A DNA stretch of 64,000 bases, from positions 45,632,001 to 45,696,000 of the forward strand of contig CM075943.1 in assembly GCA_038030265.1 (NCBI GenBank), given 5' to 3'. Below, one piece after another: positions 44,341 through 56,183 of this stretch. Both the position numbers and the translations under genes were made by a program. The notes below the pieces were generated by a model. That model searched no databases and had not been told where the DNA came from. It saw only the letters and a program-made list of their open reading frames with translations. This DNA comes from Corythucha ciliata. Taxonomy: Eukaryota; Arthropoda; Insecta; Hemiptera; Tingidae. Numbering within the stretch: the first letter of the stretch is position 1; the number at the start of each line of letters is the position of its first letter.

Positions 44341-45483
44341 TGAAGCCACTGAAGGCTTCCGACCTCTATGATTATGTAATAATTGAATTTACTCACGTCA
44401 AAGTAGTCTTCACATCAGAAGAACCTTGTAGATTGATAGAACCGGACCATATTGTTCTCGCCTGCATGCTTTGAACCACAGGAGCTGTGTTATTCATAGG
44501 CACCGTTACACAGTTTTTCCGGAGTTTTTAAAGTTGTGCTCTTGCATTGAGGCACGAAGAAGTATTTATACATATTCTATTACGCCTCAAAGCAAATGAA
44601 TAAAAGTAATATAGCAATAGTAAGATAGGACTTAGAACTGCGATCGTAAAGTGATAACTAAGGCAAAAAGAAGGAAATGATAATTTGATAAGAGAAAATA
44701 AGTATACCTATTCTGCGGAGCCCAGTTTCTGTAAGTTCAGACGGACTATGTGTTTAATGAGAAAGTACCAAAAAAATAAAATTCGCTGGAAACATTTTTT
44801 CTCGAAAGAAAACGACTAAATATGACCAGGAATTGAATATTAGTGCGTACATGATTGATTTCGATTTATAGCGAAATAATATAACTTGCCAATTTTTGTT
44901 GTTACCTTAAACGGCCGGTCTGTGACTCGTGACGTGGTTAAGGGGCTGTGACCCTTCCCGCCCCTCCGCATCATGACTGTTATCATGTCTTGCCCCTTCT
45001 TGTCCTTCCCATTCTCTTAAGTCCTATTGTTTTCTTTTTGTGGGAAGCTATTGTGGAGGTCACGCGAATGCTATTATTACGTCATCAGTCTGTCTAGCCT
45101 ATTTCAAATGGGTCCCACAACCCAATAGTTTTGAAAATTAATTAAAAAATATAGGGCCTGATTTTATTTGAACGGATCGTGTTTTCATGAGTTTTGGTAC
45201 CCAAGCTATCACGACAGCATGATTTTGGAAAATGTGTTACTTCCTCATTCCATTTTATTGTGTAAAATTACTTTTAAATAACAAAAGAAAATGAGTTTGA
45301 AACTATGAATCTCCATACCAATAACAGTCACTCGAAAAAAGTTGAACTAAGTGACGTCACAGACACTCAGCCAATCACAAGGCGTTGTGACGAGTGCGAA
45401 AATTAATGAATTTTTATGACCAATTTAATAATTATTGGCACGATTTTGAGAGCACTTTGTTGCGACAAGTTCATTTTTAGGTT
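44341..45483. other. Gene-free stretch with CRE and CCAAT motifs
   Basis: No gene recognised. GTGACGTCAC at 45351-45360 and CCAAT at 45371-45375 are close together, an arrangement seen in some promoters; no transcript is evident. Confidence 0.35.
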
Positions 45484-45940
45484 CTACCTAGCCAAAAAAA
45501 AAAAATTCTCCCTAGAAAATTCCGACCCATGCAAGTTCCTAATTGACCACAATTTTTTTCCATCATGTTTTGCCTCATTTACCAACTTTCTATAATGCAT
45601 AACTTTGGCTGTTTTTATCACATTATTTAGAATTTTTCGATACGTCTTGAATTTACCCCATGCTTGTTCATCATCCCTATGTAATTTAGCCTTTTTAAAT
45701 AAATGATCACGCCTTCTAATAGAAGTAATAATTCCTTTTGAAACCCAATGTTTAATCTTCCGAAATTTACTGTTTGTCTTAATGCTATAATTAATCGAAC
45801 ATTCTTCAATTAATGATTTAATTTCGTTTATAAAACTAGCCACCAGAACATCTACGTTATTATGATCTAAGACTACGTCCCAATCAACATTCCTTAATTT
45901 AACAGGAAACTTATCAATGTTTCGGATTCGAACCCAGGCA
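45484..45940 (-). pseudogene. Non-LTR ORF2 linker fragment
   Basis: The minus strand encodes the region between endonuclease and reverse transcriptase of a CR1/Jockey/RTE-like ORF2: NVDWDVVLDHNNVDVLVASF, KHWVSKGIITSIRRRDHLFK, then a FKTYRKILNNVIKTAK block and LVNEAKHDGKKLW. No endonuclease or reverse transcriptase core is attached. At the upstream end the sequence joins a tRNA-like GGGTTCGAATCC (complement of 45923-45934), and at the downstream end an A/T run. It is a short dead insertion. Confidence 0.75.
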
Positions 45941-46021
45941 CTCCGCATTCCGCTGCAATGGTGAAATTGTGACATATACCATTTAACCTAATGTTACTGA
46001 TCTGAAAGTTAACGTAATCTG

Positions 46022-46421
46022 AAAAAAGTTTTGTTCCGACAGCAGCTTGTCGGGAAAAGTGCATTTCATGCATGTGACAATTGAGTCTAACCTCAATTCT
46101 AACATCAATTATGAATGAAATTTAGGCCGGGATAAATATTTTAATTGCAAATAACTCGTCTAACAAGAGTTCGCCTTCTCATATCGTATAGGCAACCAAA
46201 CCGACTCTGTTTCATTTTCATCATTTTGTTCCCTTCAGTTGGTGCCAAAAAAGGGGCCTGCGGTAAAAAGAAACACGATTTTATGATTTTGACTTTCTCT
46301 ACCATGGCCTAAATGTCATCCGTGATTGATTGATATTGTTCTAACTTATGAGGTTTGACTCGATTGTCGCATGAATGAAGTGCACTTTTCCCGACAGGCT
46401 GCTGTCGGAACAAAACTTTTT
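46022..46421. mobile_element. 400-bp foldback MITE
   Basis: Terminal inverted repeats of about 75-80 bp. The outer ends AAAAAGTTTTGTTCCGACAG and CTGTCGGAACAAAACTTTTT match, as do CGGGAAAAGTGCA / TGCACTTTTCCCG and, further in, ACAATTGAGTCTAACCTC / GAGGTTTGACTCGATTGT with three mismatches. The interior has no coding potential. It lies just upstream of a non-LTR element. Confidence 0.85.
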
Positions 46422-46812
46422 ATATTGGATTGAACGCCGCACCGCAGTCGAGATGCGAACAAACTTCGTTTTGTAACTTTGAAAGTGACGCCTATCAGCG
46501 TGTTGTGTACTTTTCGTGACTTCCTAGTTCCTAACCGCGTAGTACATAATTCGTTTATAAAGAAAGGGAGAAATTGGTAAAAGGTTCCTCCTTTATCCGC
46601 GCTTCAGCGTTAAAAAAGAGGGCCTCTACGCGCGTATAAAGTTTCTAAACAGTTTGTCTCTGCCCTTTGAACAGTGAACATCTTTACTTCCGTATCGTCT
46701 CGTCTAACCTGTTTTTTATATCAATAATACGTCTCATCCTCTCAACTCACAGTCGAGAACCTTGGTTAAAGAGAATTTATTTTGTTTTATTTTATTTTCA
46801 TTTTCCTCGACA

Positions 46813-47745
46813 ATGAGTGATGAATCAGAAGATGGGAGGCACCTACCGCCTGACAAGGTGGTGGGGCCTGAAACTACGACACCTGTTACTAACGAGGATG
46901 ATAACACAATGGACATATCAATTAATGAAGTAAGAGTAACTCGTTTGTTTGAAAAAGTGGACTTCGAACCGTACTGCATTTTCATCGAGTCAACGGATGA
47001 TTCGGGAAATGTTGGTCGCATCCACCCAATGAGGCTAAGGAAAATTATTCGTCAAGTTCACCCGAACATTGAAAATAGTGTGGTGCAGATCAAATCCGTG
47101 GGCCGGAACAGAGTTAAGCTAGAACTGAATAACCGAGAGTTCGCTAATGTTTTGTTAAACTCACCCGTACTAAAAGAAAAGAAATTGCGTTCTTACATTC
47201 CAAGCTTCCTTCTTGAACGTCAAGGCATTATGCGAGGAGTTTTGCAAGACATGTCCGAAGAAGATATCGTTTCCGAGGCTGTCTCGGAGGACCCTAGTAT
47301 TAAAATAATCAAGGCCAGACGTTTTCTACGGAAAGCAAGAGACGGGGAAAATAAAACCGAGTTTATCCCGACGCAGACAATTCTGTTGACTTTTAGGGGT
47401 TTGATCATACCAAGTAGTGTTACATTATATCGCGTACGCTGCCCGGTAGAACCGGACATTCCGCGTAGTCCGCAATGTTTTAAATGCCTTAGATACGGCC
47501 ATATGAGCCGGCAATGTAAAGGAACTGAGCGCTGCAGTAAGGGTGGCGAAGGAAACAATTCAAAAGATTGTACTAACATATCTCCTAAATGCATACATTG
47601 TAAAGGAAATCATGGTTCCTTGGATAGTAAAGCATGCCCAGAATCAAATAGACAAAACTCTATCCGCACTCTTACCAAGCCGAGCATTAAACATTTACAG
47701 AGGCGAAAGATCGGCTGTCTGGTAGGACGTTTAAAAATGTTTTAG
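46813..47745 (+). pseudogene. Non-LTR ORF1 (gag-like nucleic-acid-binding protein)
   Basis: Starts with ATG at 46813 after a T-rich leader; the frame runs to 47745. The first ~45 residues are acidic. A central region follows, and then zinc-knuckle motifs of Jockey/I ORF1 proteins: CFKCLRYGHMSRQC, an altered middle knuckle (CSKGGEGNNSKDC, one Cys missing) and CIHCKGNHGSLDSKAC. Such proteins bind the element's RNA. The C-terminal part runs directly into endonuclease C-terminal sequence in another frame (from about 47745), which shows that the end of ORF1 and most of the endonuclease have been deleted. Confidence 0.85.
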
Positions 47746-49637
47746 CTTGGGGGTGTGACTTCTGTAATGCCAAGGGAGACCACCTGCTGGAAGAAGTGGA
47801 GAACCAAAACCTTATTAAACTCAACGATGGATCCGCTACCTATGTTAATAATGTTTTTCAATCTCGCAAATCCACACCTGATATTACCCTTTGCACTCCT
47901 GACCTTGCTGGTATGTTTCATTGGGAAGTCTTGCCTGACCCAATGGGATCTAGTCACTATTCAATTTTAATAACTGCTAATCAGCGATTAGAGTTCAGAA
48001 CTAGCAAATTCAGACACGCTTGGGACATTCACAGAGCAGACTGGGACAAATACAAAGCCTTTTTGGAATCCATCGACGAAGTCCACGTGGATGGTGAGTC
48101 GGATTATGATAGTTTCATTCGGAAAATCAACCGTGCCTGTGAGAACGCTATACCTAAACATCCAAATAAAGTCAATGCCAAAGGATCAAAGAATGACTGG
48201 TGGGATTCAGAATGTGCCAATCAGGTGCTCATAAGGCGAGAAACTTTCCGTGCAAACAAGAGTCACTCATCCGAAGAAAACTGGATCTCATATCGTAATG
48301 CGGACGCCTCCTTCAAAAAACTTATAAAGGAGAAAAAGAAAGCGTCGTGGACAGCGTTCTGTTCAAAACTCTCAAGAGCTACGCCATAAAACAAATGCAA
48401 AACAAGAAATCCAATGACAGGCCTCCCTTACCGGAGGGCGAGTGGTGGAACGATTTCATGGCCACGTTAGCTCCTTCTCTAGCTCCGAGTAATGCCAAGT
48501 TCCCCTCGACGGAATTGAACATTTTCTGACTCGTGAAATAGAGATATCCGAATTGCAACTTGCAATTAAATCGGGTGTTAACACAGCCCCTGGAATGGAT
48601 GAAATCCATTACTGTATGCTTAGCCATTTACCTCGTAATACCCAGTCCGAGCTTTTCGATAATATTTAACCGAATTTGGATTAACTGCAGTATTCCAGAT
48701 AGCTGGAGGCAATACATAATTGTTCCACTGCTGAAATGTGGGAAAACAAACAACGAAGCTACATCGTACCGCCCGATAACGTTGTCATCGTGCTTATTAA
48801 AAACATTTGAACGAATACTGATGGGCCGCCTTCATTGGTGGCTTGAAGCGAACAATAAATTCGGAGAGCACCAGGTTGGATTCCGTCGAGGCAAATCCAC
48901 GTATGACAATTTGAGTGCACTTATTACGGACATAACGTTCGGGTTTTCGTATGATCGCGCAACTATTGGACTTTTTCTTGATCTGACTGGGGCTTTTGAT
49001 TCGGTTCAACTCCCTATCATGGCTAAAAAGATTATGGCTTTTGGGATACCCGCCAAATTTACAAATTTTGTTGTTAGCCTCTTTTCTTTCCGACGCCTAC
49101 ATCTCCGTATAAATGATAAATACACACTCACTGCAGTCACACAGGATGGATTGCCTCAAGGAGATGTCATGAGCCCCGTTCTATACAATATTTATTCAGC
49201 AGATTTACGACAATATATACCTCCTGCGGTTTCATTACTCCAATTTGCGGACGATACTTGCTTGTATTTTACACACCGTTCCATTGACACTTGCATGAAA
49301 GAAATGGACACTGCTACGCGAGCACTATTAAAATGGACCAATGACTGCGGATTAAATGTGTCCGCTGCAAAAACGAAAGTCTGCGTTTTTTTTTTGTTTT
49401 TTTTTTTAAAAAAGGAGATTACCTGTGGGTGAAACAATCAAGTTGGGGGATGTTGATTTTCCCTGCACAGAAAATGTTAAATTTCTAGGCTTGCTTTTGA
49501 ATCGCAAGATGAATTGGACTCCCCATATTCGGGGAATCGATGACAAGGCAGACAAACTGAGGTCGATACGTTGGAGCATGTTATTATGGAATGTTCCAAA
49601 TACATTACAGCAAGAGTACAGTTACTCGACTCTTTAA
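47746..49637 (+). pseudogene. Non-LTR ORF2 remnant (endonuclease end, RT)
   Basis: The first part (about 47746-48389) has the endonuclease C-terminus: LLEEVENQNLIKLNDGSATY, STPDITLCTPDLAG, WEVLPDPMGSSHYSI. A linker follows. After frame changes near 48370 and 48530 the reverse transcriptase runs from about 48550 to 49432, with SYRPITLSSCLLKTFERI, GFRRGKSTYDN, FLDLTGAFDSV, GLPQGDVMSP and the catalytic FADD at 49244-49255. A T/A homopolymer (49384-49412) shifts the frame; the thumb continues at 49425-49637 (VKFLGLLLNRKMNW) and then ends. The rest of the C-terminus is missing. Dead. Confidence 0.85.
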
Positions 49638-49860
49638 CAGCCACTGGCATCATTGAATCTCCGTTCATTTGAAAACTATTCTTTCTTCAGTACGGCAGCC
49701 TTGCGTGGTAGAGGGAATTATTCAATTTTTTCGAAAAACAAAACTTAAAGTCTAAGTTACTTTTAAAATATTTGTCCTGACTTGAAAACTACTGAGAATA
49801 TGGCTGAATGGTACCATGCCAATGCCATTTAATAAAAAAACAAAAAAACACAATTTAAAA

Positions 49861-51676
49861 GTACCAAAAGTTTATAAAGTCGGACAGTTCCACTTGCAGT
49901 GATGGGATGAGGGCATACGCTGAACCATTAAGGGCGAATGAAGCGTCCCGTTCGTTAGACCCTGAGTGGAGTGAAAGGGTAGAAAAGGGAATGAGAGGGC
50001 TTCTGCACTTTTCTCCTAGTTTTATCTAATTAATTCCAGACTATGGTCGCTGGATCCTTTGTCAGGATGTGGCATTAAGAGAGAGACTTCCAAGCCGCTT
50101 TGTGTGAGTTGGGGAAAAAAAAGACTGTAATGGATTTTTGATTGCTTCGAATCATTTATTTTAATTTGTAATTCAATGGAGATGGTCTATGGCTATGGCT
50201 GAGGCAAGAAGTAATAGTTCGATTTTAATTTATTCTCTTTGTTAATAAAAAGTAGGAAAAATAAAAACCGGATTTTCTTTTCCCTAGCTCAGCTGTATCA
50301 GTAACCAACAGAGGAAGGGGTAATGGCTCCTTTTCCACGTACCTAACTTTTTTTTAGTATTATGACCGTCAATTATCCAATCGGCAGCTAGTTAATGTTC
50401 CACTCTCATACGCCTCCCCCCCTCCCCCAGCTCAACCATTCATCACCATTCCTAAAACCCTACTCGACACGATTTAGAAACCCTTTTTCCTTTCCATCCC
50501 ACCCCCTTTTCGCCAAATCACGCACACAACCCCTCCCCACTTCCATGATCATTCAGGTTGCCTTTCTTTTCCGACGAAAAAGGATCGGATGTCGGACATA
50601 TAAATTGAAAGCCACTCCCTTCCCCCGGGCCGTGTATAACACCCCCACTGACGCGGCCCCCTTTCATCCCTTTCAATCTTCCCCTCGTGATCCAGGTCTC
50701 GAGATTGGAAATCACTTTTAATTTTTTTTTTCTTTACCCGAATCGCCTCCTATTTATTTTACCCGAAGAGTGTCTGAAAGTTAATTAAAAATAACTAGGA
50801 AAAACCGTGACCTTTTCAAGTGTAAAAGATGCAGAGCGGGTGGGTGGTGGGAGTGGTAGCCGATGGGGGTGATATTGGGGAAAACGGGAATGGAAACAAA
50901 GGCTTTAATAAGCCCCCGCGTTTCTCCAATTACGGTGACCAATCAATGTCATTTTCCACTGGGCTGCATTAACTATGCAATCAAACTAGGGGAATTGGTG
51001 TCAGAGCGGGAAATCGACTTTTTCGTTCTAATTCCTTGCAATTAGTCCTCCTCCTCCTCCTCCTCCTCCCCTCACGGTTCAAACAAAATTTAATTTTTGT
51101 CTCTCTACTCGCTCATTTTTTCACTGTTAATCTCGAAGAATAATAACCCAAGTTTTCCATTTTATTTCCGACAGACGCACCCCCTTCCCTTCCGCACCAA
51201 CACGGCGAACGAAATATTCGAAGCACCTCTTCACTGGGGTTTCCTCATCCACGCTTTTTTTAAAAAAAGGATTTATCAAACTGAAGAGACGGAAGAATAA
51301 AACGTCTTATCTTGTTTTAATGGAGGACGAAAAGTTTTCTTTTTGTATGATAAAAAAAATAACGTTTATGGGTGGGAGGGGGTTATTTTAATTGCAGACG
51401 AACGCCCTATTTTCTTACGCATGGAACAATATAAATTTAAATTCTCGTAGTACAAACATGGGAACTGAATGTACGAATGCTCTATTTTATTACTTTCGTG
51501 AAACAGTCAAACATGAACAGTTCCGATCTGAGCTAAAAACAAATAAGAGGACGCTAAAGTTCGAGTTTCTATTTGAAAACTAGACAAGTAGGGGGAACCG
51601 CTAAACTGCCGTTTAGGGTAAGAGGCCGCAAAAATTAAATAGCGTTTTCCGTTTGAACGTGGAACTTGCCCCGAGT
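49861..51676. other. Gene-free stretch
   Basis: No gene or transposon end recognised. Contains a (TCC)n repeat at 51046-51069. Confidence 0.5.
51046..51069 (+). repeat. (TCC)n microsatellite
   Basis: About eight tandem TCC units. Confidence 0.9.
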
Positions 51677-51699
51677 TATACAACCAGGGGTGGGCAAAA

Positions 51700-51905
51700 T
51701 ACTTGAGTATTTAAAATACTTTGTATTTTAAATACAAAATACGTATTTTGTAATTGTATTTAAATACTTTTGGAAAAGTATTTGTATTTCTGTATTTAAA
51801 ATACATTTTTGAAAGTATTTTGGGCTTTGTATTTGAAATACATTTTCAAAAGTATTTTGTATTTCACACTCAACGAAAATACAAATACAAATACAAATAC
51901 TTTTA
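51700..51905. repeat. Self-complementary GTATTT/AAATAC subterminal array
   Basis: Dozens of GTATTT and AAATAC hexamers in both orientations; a shorter version lies at the right end (56340-56450). They may be transposase-binding sites or a structure-forming end. Confidence 0.75.
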
Positions 51906-51949
51906 ATTTCAAAGTTTTTTAGTTTCCACTTCTTCGCCACCATTCACCA

Positions 51950-52400
51950 GTATAACCTAACCTAGTGAAACCATATTTGGCACAAAAACCCGGTGTATAA
52001 TTACCGCCTTCGATTGACGTTTTCATTTTTCGAAAAAGTGGAGAGGGAAGGGTAGTCATGGAGGGAGGTGGAAGTTCCGAATTCCTTGTTAGCACAACTG
52101 CCGCAAAAATGATGCTGGCGGATGGAAACTTGGCACAAAAATGGATCTTACAGAGCCCTAGCCTAAGTTCGTTAATCAGCCATTCCAGCTCGAGGGAAGC
52201 GGGTGAAAATAAGGGTAAACTAATTTAAAAATTCACCATGATTCGCCAAGTAAACCTAGCGACACCGTATTTTAAACGAAACTATTAAGTAATAGTATCC
52301 TTCGATAAACGTTTTTATTTTTCGAAAAAGTGGAGGGGGAAGAGTATTTCGGGGGAAGGAGGGAGATCCGAAACGCGTAAAATTCCTCGTTAGTGTGGAA
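51950..52400 (+). repeat. Two diverged units related to the ~150-bp repeat
   Basis: GGCACAAAAACCC, CCTTCGATTGACGTTTTCAT then TTTTTCGAAAAAGTGGAG recurs at 52290-52340 as CCTTCGATAAACGTTTTTAT then TTTTTCGAAAAAGTGGAG. This resembles the array at 31360-32090. Confidence 0.6.
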
Positions 52401-52419
52401 ATTATTGGGAAAATATGGG

Positions 52420-53100
52420 TTATTCAGCTGTAATGTAATTCAGCTAACTGGCCCAGAGCTATCCCTCCCCCCGACAACCCTTTTACAGTCGGCCTCACCT
52501 CCTTTTCAGCTCACGAGCCACCAGTGCTCGCCCAAGGTGGTAGAGCTATGTAGAGAGGTGGAGCAGCTCCCCTCTTGCTCTACTATGACAAGGTTGGGAA
52601 TTGACGTCACCCATAGACCTATACAGGAAGAAAACGATCGACTGTTCCTTTGCGCTAGCCATTCCCCATTTTCCATTTAGCATTTCCACAATTTCTCGTT
52701 AAGAAGGAATACATGCGGGATTTCGAACAAAGCTCATCTCTATACCAACAATTTGCAATTTTTCGCTAACGCTAATTTTGTCAGGATGTATTCAACTTCG
52801 TCTAATTTTTCCTTTAAATGGGCCTAGTAAGCCCTGCGTGCTCGAAATTGAGATCAGGATACAAACTTATTTACCTCGATATTCGGGTCTTGTCGAGGAT
52901 TACCATAAATAGAGTGAAAAATTAATTAATTACCTGACAACACCGACGGCCGTTTCTAGCCCTCGTGGAGCCCGTAGGCGACGAACTATCAGGGTCAGGG
53001 GGCCCCCTAACTGCCAGTGGATATTGTAAATGTATGCTAAACACAGACGCGGGTTCAGGTTTTGTTCAAAAAGGAGGGGCTTCATAGCCATCTGGCTTGG
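52420..53100. other. Interior of the hAT-like element, no gene seen
   Basis: An open frame at 52393-52680 has no recognisable family features. Nothing else supported. Confidence 0.35.
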
Positions 53101-53129
53101 TAGCCACTCGCATCCTTCAAATCTAGGTA

Positions 53130-53470
53130 TGACTACAGTCGCAAAAATGTCAAAAACTGACGATTTTTGTGCCTTAAAAATGACTAAACTTACTATTTAC
53201 GACCTAAAAATAGCGAAACTGGCGATTTCAGCTCTAAAAAGAGCCAAACTGACTTCTCGCGCCCTATAAATTAATTGCTGGACGCACGATTGGCGCGCCA
53301 TGAAAATGCCTTAAAAGTTTATGATTCCCGCCCTAAAAATGGCTAAATAGACGTGGCTTGACTTTCTAAAAACAGCTAAATTGGATCCAGGCACTCTAAT
53401 GATGGCTAAAGATTGACGATTCGCGCCTGAAAATGCAAATGACTAAAATAACGGATTCGTGCCTGGAAGT
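53130..53470 (+). repeat. A-type ~30-bp degenerate array
   Basis: Units such as CCTTAAAAATGACTAAAC, GACCTAAAAATAGCGAAACT and GCTCTAAAAAGAGCCAAACT match the family at 9730-10405. Confidence 0.7.
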
Positions 53471-54049
53471 ATCAATACCGGTAGTGTTTTATTCGTTGAA
53501 TTGTTTGAGAACAATGGCGTTGCCGAAACCACGGTCATGATAGTTCAAATGAAACAAGTGGGAGAAGACCTTCCATTCTTTTCTTTGCCTTCATGATGAA
53601 AAAGCTGCAACCCTAAGACAGTCATAACCTACAAAAAGAGCCGAAAAGCCCCCAAAACAGACTATTTGTCAGTAAAATGGATAATATTTAAAAAATAGGC
53701 GATTCATTCATGAAACTACAGGGTTTTTGCAATTATTAGCAGATTAAATCGAAAAGTATTTTGCACTTCTATATGGACAGAATATTTTGCTAGTCCGGCC
53801 AATAAAATTACCTGTCTGGTCGGCTGTGTAGCCGTCAAAAGTGTCCCTAATAAGCGGCTTAAACGAAGGAGCTGGACGCGGAATGTTCACAAACTTGGCC
53901 GGGACACGATCAATTTAATCTAAAGTCTAAAGTAGAAAATTGTCGAACTGTGGAGGCAGACTGCAAGCACAGTAAGAGTGGCCTCCATTGAAACACGTCG
54001 TTCCTGGGGCCAAATAGTCGCTGTCTGGGGTCGAAGTTCAAGCACGCTC

Positions 54050-54640
54050 AAGTTTCGTAACTTCCTTCAAGAACCGAATTTATTGGACTTAGCTCTTAAA
54101 ATAGCAATTTTGGGGATCCGTCTCAATTGAATAAACAAACTGCGTGGGTTTGGGTCTTTCAAATATCAATTTCGAAGGTTTGGATTAACCGATAAGCCAA
54201 TTCGTCTTCTTCAAAAGACAATTTCGCGAGGTTGCTCTCATTCGAAAATGCAATTTCGCGAGATCTTTAAAAATCGAATTTCCAGGATTTGGCCGTTTAA
54301 AGCCTCAATTTGCCAGATTTATTTTCTTTTAAAATCCACGGTTTGGTCTACTTTGGCATCCAAATTTCGTTGATTTGGCTATTTCAAATAGACATTTCGG
54401 GTGTTTGGCTCAAATACGCCAATTTCACTTTCACATGTCTGGATATTTTAAGACCGTTTTCTGTGGATCTGGCGCCTTCAAAGCCAATTTCACTGATTTT
54501 CGTGGTTCGTGGTTTTTAGGGGGTAGGCAACCGCATAGGGGAACCAAGTTTCCGGGGCTGAATTCTTCAAAAACCAAATTATTCGGATTTTAGCTCTGTA
54601 AAACACCAATTTCCAGAATTTTCTCTCGATTGAGATTTTG
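54050..54640 (+). repeat. Third degenerate ~30-bp array (C type)
   Basis: Units resemble TTTGGCTATTTCAAATAGCC followed by AATTTCGCGAGA. They share the period but not the exact sequence of the A-type array. A MITE (54512-54698) interrupts the right part. Confidence 0.6.
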
Positions 54641-54698
54641 TTGTAATTATTTTTATTCCAAGACGGGGCCTCTATGCGGTTGCCTACCCCCTAAAAAC
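54512..54698. mobile_element. 187-bp MITE
   Basis: A 30-bp terminal inverted repeat with one mismatch: 54512-54541 (GTTTTTAGGGGGTAGG, then CAACCGCATAG) against 54669-54698. Confidence 0.8.
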
Positions 54699-54869
54699 GG
54701 CCCTTTGTACTGTTTAAGAAAGAGTAAAGTAACTATAAAACCTATCAGACGGTCAGGCAATCAGACTTTCTGGTCTATGAGTGACGTAGGCAGTCCTACT
54801 CAGTTCCAAGAAAAGTGCTCTTGGTGCGCCACCCGTTATATCTATCGCCTTGGTGCTCGCTGGTTCGGT

Positions 54870-56183
54870 CATGGGCGGAGATAGAGGGGGGCTTTGGTCC
54901 TATAACCCCCCAAAACTTTCTGTAGCCCCCCCCCCCCAGGCTCACCTTCCTGAAGCCCCTCCCCCCAGACTCTTTAACCCCTACAGTTATAGGGTACGAA
55001 CACACGGTGAGATTTTTCTCTATCGGCCAGCCGGAGCGTGTGCCCAGACTTCGACATCAGTTGAGGTGGACTGCGCGTTCTTCAACTGATGCGTGTTGAC
55101 TTCAAGGTGACTTCAACTGAAGTCAAAGCCAGGTCCAGACGCTCCAGCCGGCCGGTGGGGTTGACCTAAACAGGAAATCCTCACCGTCTGTACATACTTT
55201 TAAAGCCCAGTACACACAAGGACATTTTTTAGGCACCGTTCACGAGCTGTATGTATGTGTTCTGTGGAGTCTAGGCCGGTCTAGGTAACCTTTTAAAATG
55301 CTTCATTTTTCGAAGGAAAGTAGTCCGGGAGCCCACCGTACGAAAAATCCGGGTCATTTGATCGTGTCTGGCACCTGCGCATGACGTTTTTTATGGTCTA
55401 GGAGATGACACTTCTGAGATCGCCAGACATTTTCCGTGGCATAGGGGCTCACAACAGAGCTAGCTTTGGCAAACACACCTTTGGGTGGTTTGAAAACGAC
55501 TGGCGAAAGTAAAAAGTCGTTACCCTCGACCAATACGTTACGAAAACCAACGCCGCCATCCAATTTTATTGTAAATAGTGCCGTCAGCGAAAACGTGAAA
55601 TTTCGAGGCTCACTAGTAGCCAGGGTTTCATTCGATATTGGAAGGCGATGGTGGTTTTCTAGCTTATTGTTTGCGAAGAATCAATTTTTACCCTAGCCAG
55701 CCGTTTTCAAGCAGGCCAATAAGGTGTGTTTGCCAATAGCTAGTTCTGTTGTGAGCACCTGTCCCACGGAAAATGTCTGGCAATCTCCGAAAAGTCATCT
55801 CCTATACCATAAAAAACGTCCTACGCAGGTGCCAGACTCGATCATATGACCCGGATTTTTCATATGGTACGGTGGGCTCCCGGACTAATAAAAATTTTGT
55901 TTGGTTGCATAATCTCCACTGAACGCATACGTAGAGCTTGTGAACGGGCCTTTATTATTTCACAGCAAAACTTTGTGACACACGTGTTTCTTCGGTAGGG
56001 TTCACATGTTTTCCGAACTTGGGACGTGAAAAATTCTTGAAAAATGCCTCCGTGTGTACTGGGCTTGAAGGTGTGAATCGGTGGGCGGGGGGGGTCCCCC
56101 GTCACACTATTGATTATTCCCAGTCATATTAGGACTGAAGCCCCCCCCCTCCCACCAAGGAATATCGGCTATCTCCGCCCATG
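54870..56183. mobile_element. 1.3-kb hAT-like element nested in the larger one
   Basis: Perfect 15-bp ends CATGGGCGGAGATAG and CTATCTCCGCCCATG, with the perfect 8-bp duplication GGTTCGGT at 54862-54869 and 56184-56191. Both ends continue into C/G-rich sequence (about 54885-54965 and 56090-56150). The interior is mostly the foldback at 55203-56066. No transposase. Confidence 0.9.
55203..56066. mobile_element. 864-bp foldback element
   Basis: Arms of about 280-340 bp: AAGCCCAGTACACAC ... GCAAACACACCTTT on the left and AAGGTGTGTTTGCC ... GTGTGTACTGGGCTT on the right, with long matching blocks between (for example CCGGGAGCCCACCGTACGA / GGTACGGTGGGCTCCCGG). The loop is about 55490-55717. Confidence 0.85.

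Larger units (their letters stand above)
46440..49860 (+). mobile_element. Jockey/I-type non-LTR retrotransposon, internally deleted
   Basis: A 5' leader of about 370 bp, an ORF1 with zinc knuckles, an ORF2 lacking most of its endonuclease, and A-rich sequence near 49833-49853 that may be the tail. The exact ends and target duplication are not resolved. It belongs to a different family from the element at 4599-9625. Confidence 0.75.
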
